Below are positions 5,470-8,456 of a DNA stretch of 8,456 nt, piece after piece. The number at the start of each line of letters is the position of its first letter. Within the stretch, counting starts at the first letter, position 1. A program made the position numbers and the translations under genes. Source of the DNA: Helicobacteraceae bacterium (lineage in GTDB: Bacteria; Campylobacterota; Campylobacteria; Campylobacterales; Sulfurimonadaceae); assembly GCA_027056525.1 (NCBI GenBank), contig JALUKO010000228.1, forward strand, positions 397 to 8,852, read 5' to 3'. The notes beneath the pieces were generated by a model, which saw only the letters and a list, made by a program, of their open reading frames with translations, was not told the origin of the DNA and did not search any database.

Positions 5470-6736
5470 TCTCTTGTATTTGATGAAGTATGACAGTGTC
5501 TTTTCCTCTGGACTTTGCTTCATAAAGAGCATCATCTGAGACCTTTAACATCTCATCTATATCATCACTCCTGCCATAGGATATACCGATAGAAACCGTA
5601 TAATTGACAATAATATCTTTAAGTTCAATATCATTAAATTTAAAGTTCTTTCGTAGCTTGTCAAAAAGAGTCAGTGTATTTTCAAATGATATATCTTCAA
5701 GTAAGATACAAAACTCTTCTCCACCAAAACGCGCAACAAGGTCCGATTTTCTAAGGCTTTTGTGAAGCACTGTAACAACTTCTTTGATGGCAATATCGCC
5801 GATATCATGCCCATAAGTATCATTGATGTTTTTAAAGTTGTCTATATCAACGGTTGCAACGGCGATAGGGGCATTTTTTCTGTGGTTCTTATTGAGTATG
5901 GCACTGCTTGCTTCAAAAAAGTAACGCCTGTTGTAAGCACCTGTTAAAAAATCTCTGTTGGCAAGGTTTTTAGCTTCTTTGAAAAGTTCCAAAACATCAA
6001 GGTTCGCATTGATTCTGACATTGAGTTCTTCAAACTGATGGGGCTTGGAGATAAAGTCATTTGCTCCGGCTTTTATAAACTGTGTCAGAGCATCCACATC
6101 TTCTGTTGCGCTGATGGCAAGGATCGCCAAAGTGTCTTTTTGAAATCTCTCTCTGAGTCTCATGGTAAGTTCGATGCCGTCCATATTTGGCATATTATAG
6201 TCAGTGAGTACAACTGAGATACTCTCACCCTGTGGTGATGCCATAATATCAAAAGCCTCTTTCCCGTCAATGGCTTCTATGACATGAAAGCCTAGCTTAT
6301 GCAGGTCATTTTTAAAAGCATCTCTAAAAAGTTTAGAATCATCAACGAGCAAAACGCTCTCTTTGTAATTTCTAAGTACTTTTTTTACAAAATCGACTGC
6401 ATAGGCAATAAAGTTTGGATTGGCAGTAGAAATATTGTCTAAGATATTTTTCTTTGTCATGAGATGTTTTAAGACATTGTTCTCATTTTTATTAAGGACA
6501 ATAGTCGCAATATTGTGTGAGCTTGCCAGCATGGCACCCTGTCCCTCTTCACAATCTGGAAGTTCTGTATTGACTATGGCTGCAGAAATTTGATTTTGAT
6601 TATGTCTTATGATATTGTTTGCTTCTCTGTAAGTAGATGCTGCCAATATCTCCGTATTGCTCATATGTCGTTTTATCTCTATAGTTAAAGCAGATAAAGT
6701 TGCCGGACTTTCATCAACAAGCAATATTTTTTTCAT
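5465..6736 (-). CDS. Response-regulator diguanylate cyclase, REC-REC-GGDEF (PleD-like layout)
   Basis: This soluble protein has 423 residues. REC1 (3-117) keeps the acidic D8/E9, but the phospho-acceptor position reads VNTELP with N56 for Asp, and the conserved Lys seems lost (DNIST). It is therefore a pseudo-receiver. REC2 (126-245) is complete: D132/D133, D179 (LTDYNMP), S209 and K231 (ISKP). The GGDEF domain (259-416) starts with DFLTGAYNRR and has VDIDNFKNIND (296-306), the catalytic RFGGEEF (336-342) and an RxxD inhibitory site (R329-D332) five residues before it. It should make c-di-GMP from two GTP when REC2 is phosphorylated, with product inhibition. In PleD the first REC takes the phosphate and the second is an adaptor, the reverse of what is seen here. 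Its SD, GAGGA, overlaps the TGA of the upstream cyclase 10 nt away. No cognate kinase is in the window. Confidence 0.93.
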   Translation of the reverse strand: MKKILLVDESPATLSALTIEIKRHMSNTEILAASTYREANNIIRHNQNQISAAIVNTELPDCEEGQGAMLASSHNIATIVLNKNENNVLKHLMTKKNILDNISTANPNFIAYAVDFVKKVLRNYKESVLLVDDSKLFRDAFKNDLHKLGFHVIEAIDGKEAFDIMASPQGESISVVLTDYNMPNMDGIELTMRLRERFQKDTLAILAISATEDVDALTQFIKAGANDFISKPHQFEELNVRINANLDVLELFKEAKNLANRDFLTGAYNRRYFFEASSAILNKNHRKNAPIAVATVDIDNFKNINDTYGHDIGDIAIKEVVTVLHKSLRKSDLVARFGGEEFCILLEDISFENTLTLFDKLRKNFKFNDIELKDIIVNYTVSIGISYGRSDDIDEMLKVSDDALYEAKSRGKDTVILHQIQEK

Positions 6737-6746
6737 TGTTTATTCC

Positions 6747-8300
6747 TCAATTTATTTCTGATTCTTTTTTGGTGTGATCATAAACTTCGATGCGGTTACG
6801 TCCGTTTTCTTTGGCGACATAAAGAGCTTCATCGGCTTCGGCAAAGACTTTAAGATGATCTGTATGCTCTTTTCTTAAACAGCTCATACCGATACTTGCG
6901 GTAGTCTTAATACTTTGCGATTCAAAAACAACAGCTTTGTTTGAAATAGTTTCAAGTATGATATTTGCGACCTTGATAGCAACATGAAGTGTTGTCATTG
7001 GGAGTATAACGACGAGCTCTTCTCCCCCATAACGGCCAATAAAGTCGGTTTCTCTTAAACAACTGGTAATACGGGAACTGATCTCTCGAAGTACCTCATC
7101 TCCTGCCATGTGCCCATAGGTATCATTAACGTTTTTGAAATGATCGAGATCGATGATCATTATGGATATGTCGAAGTTATGGCGTCTGGCACGTTTGAAC
7201 TCCATCTCTAGCATCTCTTCGAGGTAGCGTCTGTTCCAAAGACCTGTGAGGGCATCTGTTTTACTCAGTATCTCTATAGCTCTTGTTCTCTCTTTTACCA
7301 ACATCTCCAAACGTTCTTTCTCTTTACGTGATTGCTCAATCGCAGAGTAGTAAATACTTCTGGTTGTAAATAAAGCAAACAGTAAAGCAATAAAAGTGGT
7401 TACAGAAGCAGTACGTATAAGTTGAAACTCATGGTTTGAGTATGCGGTAGCATCTGTTATCAGTAAAAGTTTTAAGTTTTCATGAGAATTTTTACTGATA
7501 TCTGTTGTCACAAGCGTACGATAAAGTGGACGTTCATCTGAGAGTGTAAGGAACCCCGGTGGTGGCAATTCTTTGTTTGGAAGTACGGTTCCTATGATAT
7601 TTTTATTGCTACTGACATGTACTTTATTTTGTGAATCGAGTAAAGAGATCTCCAAAATATTTTTTGTAGATTGGATGTAGTTGTATAAAAACTCATTAAT
7701 ATCTGTTTTTGCCGATACATCAAGGGAGTTCTTAATGGAACCCTCAATGGACTTCAAAAGGTTAACAATATCTGACTGACGACGAAGTACTGAAAAATTT
7801 TCATTTGAATTATCCAGTACTTTATATTCGGATATATCTACAGCCAGATCAATAAGACCGATAAGCTCATTGTCTTTGTAGATAGGGTAGTAGATGGCCA
7901 TAACATCTACATAGTCCCGAACTTCAAAAAAGAACTTCTTAATTTTTTGTTCTCCCTGCATTGTACGTACGTAACTCTTGTTTGTATAGACCTTACCGAT
8001 CTCATCTTTAAACATAGAGTTTCTGATGGTTCCATCGGGTTCTAAAAACCTAAATTCAAATATTTCCAAGCCAAATGAGACATCATTAACCAGTTTTTGG
8101 AGGTTCATAGTTGATTTAATAGCATCAAAGCGATCAATGGCGGCTGTAACAGAACTAACGATATTGAGAGAATTATTATGCATTTGTGTCAGTAAAAGGT
8201 TCTTCTGGCTTTTATAGTTGTAGTAAGAAAGATAAGCTATCCCCAATACAAGTATGAGCAGGATAATCGGAATTTTGTATTTTCTCATTAGTATTGCCAT
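6747..8300 (-). CDS. Membrane diguanylate cyclase with large extracytoplasmic sensor region (TM-sensor-TM-GGDEF)
   Basis: This protein has 517 residues from the ATG at 8300. TM1 is at about 9-27. Residues 28-297 form an extracytoplasmic region with what look like two sensor modules. The first (about 70-160) has FRFLEPDGTIRNS and a YYPIYKDNELIGLIDLAVD strand pair like Cache/PAS-type sensors. The second (about 200-285) has EISLLDSQNKVHVSSN, again Cache-like. TM2 is at about 298-316. A charged helix (321-345) links to the GGDEF domain (347-509). This shows TDALTGLWNRRYLEE, IIDLDHFKNVND, the catalytic RYGGEEL (423-429; Leu in place of the usual Phe) and an RxxD inhibitory site (R416-D419). It probably makes c-di-GMP in response to a periplasmic ligand. 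An in-frame ATG at 8372 would add 24 residues but has no clear SD and would overlap the upstream cytochrome gene by 68 nt, so 8300 is preferred. Confidence 0.92.
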   Translation of the reverse strand: MAILMRKYKIPIILLILVLGIAYLSYYNYKSQKNLLLTQMHNNSLNIVSSVTAAIDRFDAIKSTMNLQKLVNDVSFGLEIFEFRFLEPDGTIRNSMFKDEIGKVYTNKSYVRTMQGEQKIKKFFFEVRDYVDVMAIYYPIYKDNELIGLIDLAVDISEYKVLDNSNENFSVLRRQSDIVNLLKSIEGSIKNSLDVSAKTDINEFLYNYIQSTKNILEISLLDSQNKVHVSSNKNIIGTVLPNKELPPPGFLTLSDERPLYRTLVTTDISKNSHENLKLLLITDATAYSNHEFQLIRTASVTTFIALLFALFTTRSIYYSAIEQSRKEKERLEMLVKERTRAIEILSKTDALTGLWNRRYLEEMLEMEFKRARRHNFDISIMIIDLDHFKNVNDTYGHMAGDEVLREISSRITSCLRETDFIGRYGGEELVVILPMTTLHVAIKVANIILETISNKAVVFESQSIKTTASIGMSCLRKEHTDHLKVFAEADEALYVAKENGRNRIEVYDHTKKESEIN

Positions 8301-8304
8301 TTGT

Positions 8305-8310
8305 TCACCT
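8305..8310 (-). promoter_or_regulatory. SD (AGGTGA) that decides the start of the membrane cyclase
   Basis: On the minus strand AGGTGA stands 4 nt before the ATG at 8300 and matches the 16S tail well. It contains the TGA stop of the upstream cytochrome gene (8307-8305), an arrangement typical of coupled translation. Confidence 0.75.
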
Positions 8311-8456
8311 ATATCTTTGCTTTGAGTTTGGGTCTGCTTTTTTGTATTTGTTGTATGCTTTATCCAGATCATGATATGATCTGTTCCAACGTTTGTTATG
8401 ACAACTTATGCACATCTTTTTTAAGATCTTTGGTTTGTCTGTGCCAGCTAAAAAAC
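8305..8456 (-). CDS. CXXCH heme-binding protein (c-type cytochrome), C-terminal 49 residues
   Basis: Reading the minus strand from the window edge, an open frame of 49 codons ends at TGA (8307-8305). It contains MCISCHNKRW (CISCH encoded at 8412-8398), the CXXCH site for covalent heme c, followed by about 30 charged residues to the end (final residues SKQRYR). The N-terminus, signal peptide and any other heme sites lie outside the window, so mono- and multi-heme types cannot be told apart. A CXXCH can arise by chance in a short frame. In favour of a real gene are the good stop position, the stop-in-SD link to the cyclase, and a composition that suits a small periplasmic cytochrome (Lys/Tyr-rich). 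It would be exported and given heme in the periplasm, next to the sensor region of the cyclase encoded 4 nt downstream. Confidence 0.72.
   Translation of the reverse strand, partial: FLAGTDKPKILKKMCISCHNKRWNRSYHDLDKAYNKYKKADPNSKQRYR
8365..8383. repeat. Perfect 8-bp inverted repeat with 3-nt loop
   Basis: CAGATCAT (8365-8372) and ATGATCTG (8376-8383) are exact reverse complements around GAT. The repeat lies within the coding end of the cytochrome gene, 65 nt before the cyclase start. In the RNA it would form a tight hairpin, in DNA a possible dimer-binding site. There is no U-tract, so it is not a terminator. It also contains the alternative ATG at 8372, which would be buried in the stem. Confidence 0.5.

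Noticed and set aside
5344..5535. Minus-strand frame of 63 codons across the convergent junction
   Set aside because: It overlaps both well-supported converging genes and contains the terminator hairpin.
5762..5947. Plus-strand frame of 61 codons
   Set aside because: It is antisense to the conserved GGDEF domain of the REC-REC-GGDEF gene, whose catalytic motifs fix the reading frame.
8026..8217. Plus-strand frame of 63 codons
   Set aside because: It is antisense to the sensor region of the membrane cyclase, with no SD or family likeness.

Overview
The window is AT-rich, gene-dense bacterial chromosome with short intergenic gaps. Lysine-rich proteins, many AAA/TTT/TTA codons, promoters that look like a -10 box without a good -35, a CXXCH cytochrome, and multi-domain c-di-GMP signalling proteins together suggest a Campylobacterota member of the Sulfurimonas/Sulfuricurvum/Arcobacter type. 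This assignment is an inference from style, not from a marker gene. I see no rRNA, tRNA, CRISPR array, IS element or phage gene.

Positions 1-2364 (+) look like a transport operon. It begins with the 3' end of a thioredoxin-fold protein. Two half-length membrane proteins follow that look like the two halves of a split ArsP_1/DUF318 (YraQ-like) permease, then a 12-TM-type major facilitator transporter. The last three genes overlap by ATGA, so they are probably translationally coupled. The 90-bp gap before the first half-permease holds a five-codon mini-ORF with a strong Shine-Dalgarno (SD) sequence, and two interleaved inverted repeats.

Positions 2365-5454 (+) carry two genes that each appear to have their own promoter. 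The first is an unusual fusion of a RimK/glutathione-synthase-type ATP-grasp domain with a C-terminal double helix-hairpin-helix domain. The second is an unrecognised four-TM membrane protein with a very long coiled coil between TM3 and TM4.

Positions 5465-8456 (-) carry a converging operon, read right to left. It starts with the C-terminal end of a CXXCH (c-type cytochrome) protein that runs off the window. Next is a membrane diguanylate cyclase with a large extracytoplasmic sensor region, then a soluble REC-REC-GGDEF diguanylate cyclase. Spacings of 4 and 10 nt suggest one transcript. Both cyclases keep an active-type GG-E-E-F/L loop and an RxxD inhibitory site, so both probably make c-di-GMP under product inhibition. 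The cytochrome end settles the start of the membrane cyclase (8300 rather than 8372). The operon ends in a hairpin with a U-tract that overlaps both converging stop codons.

The observations most worth following are the ATP-grasp/HhH fusion with an apparently altered metal-binding motif, the coiled-coil membrane protein of unknown function, the cytochrome-cyclase pairing, and the split permease lacking the usual cysteine motif.
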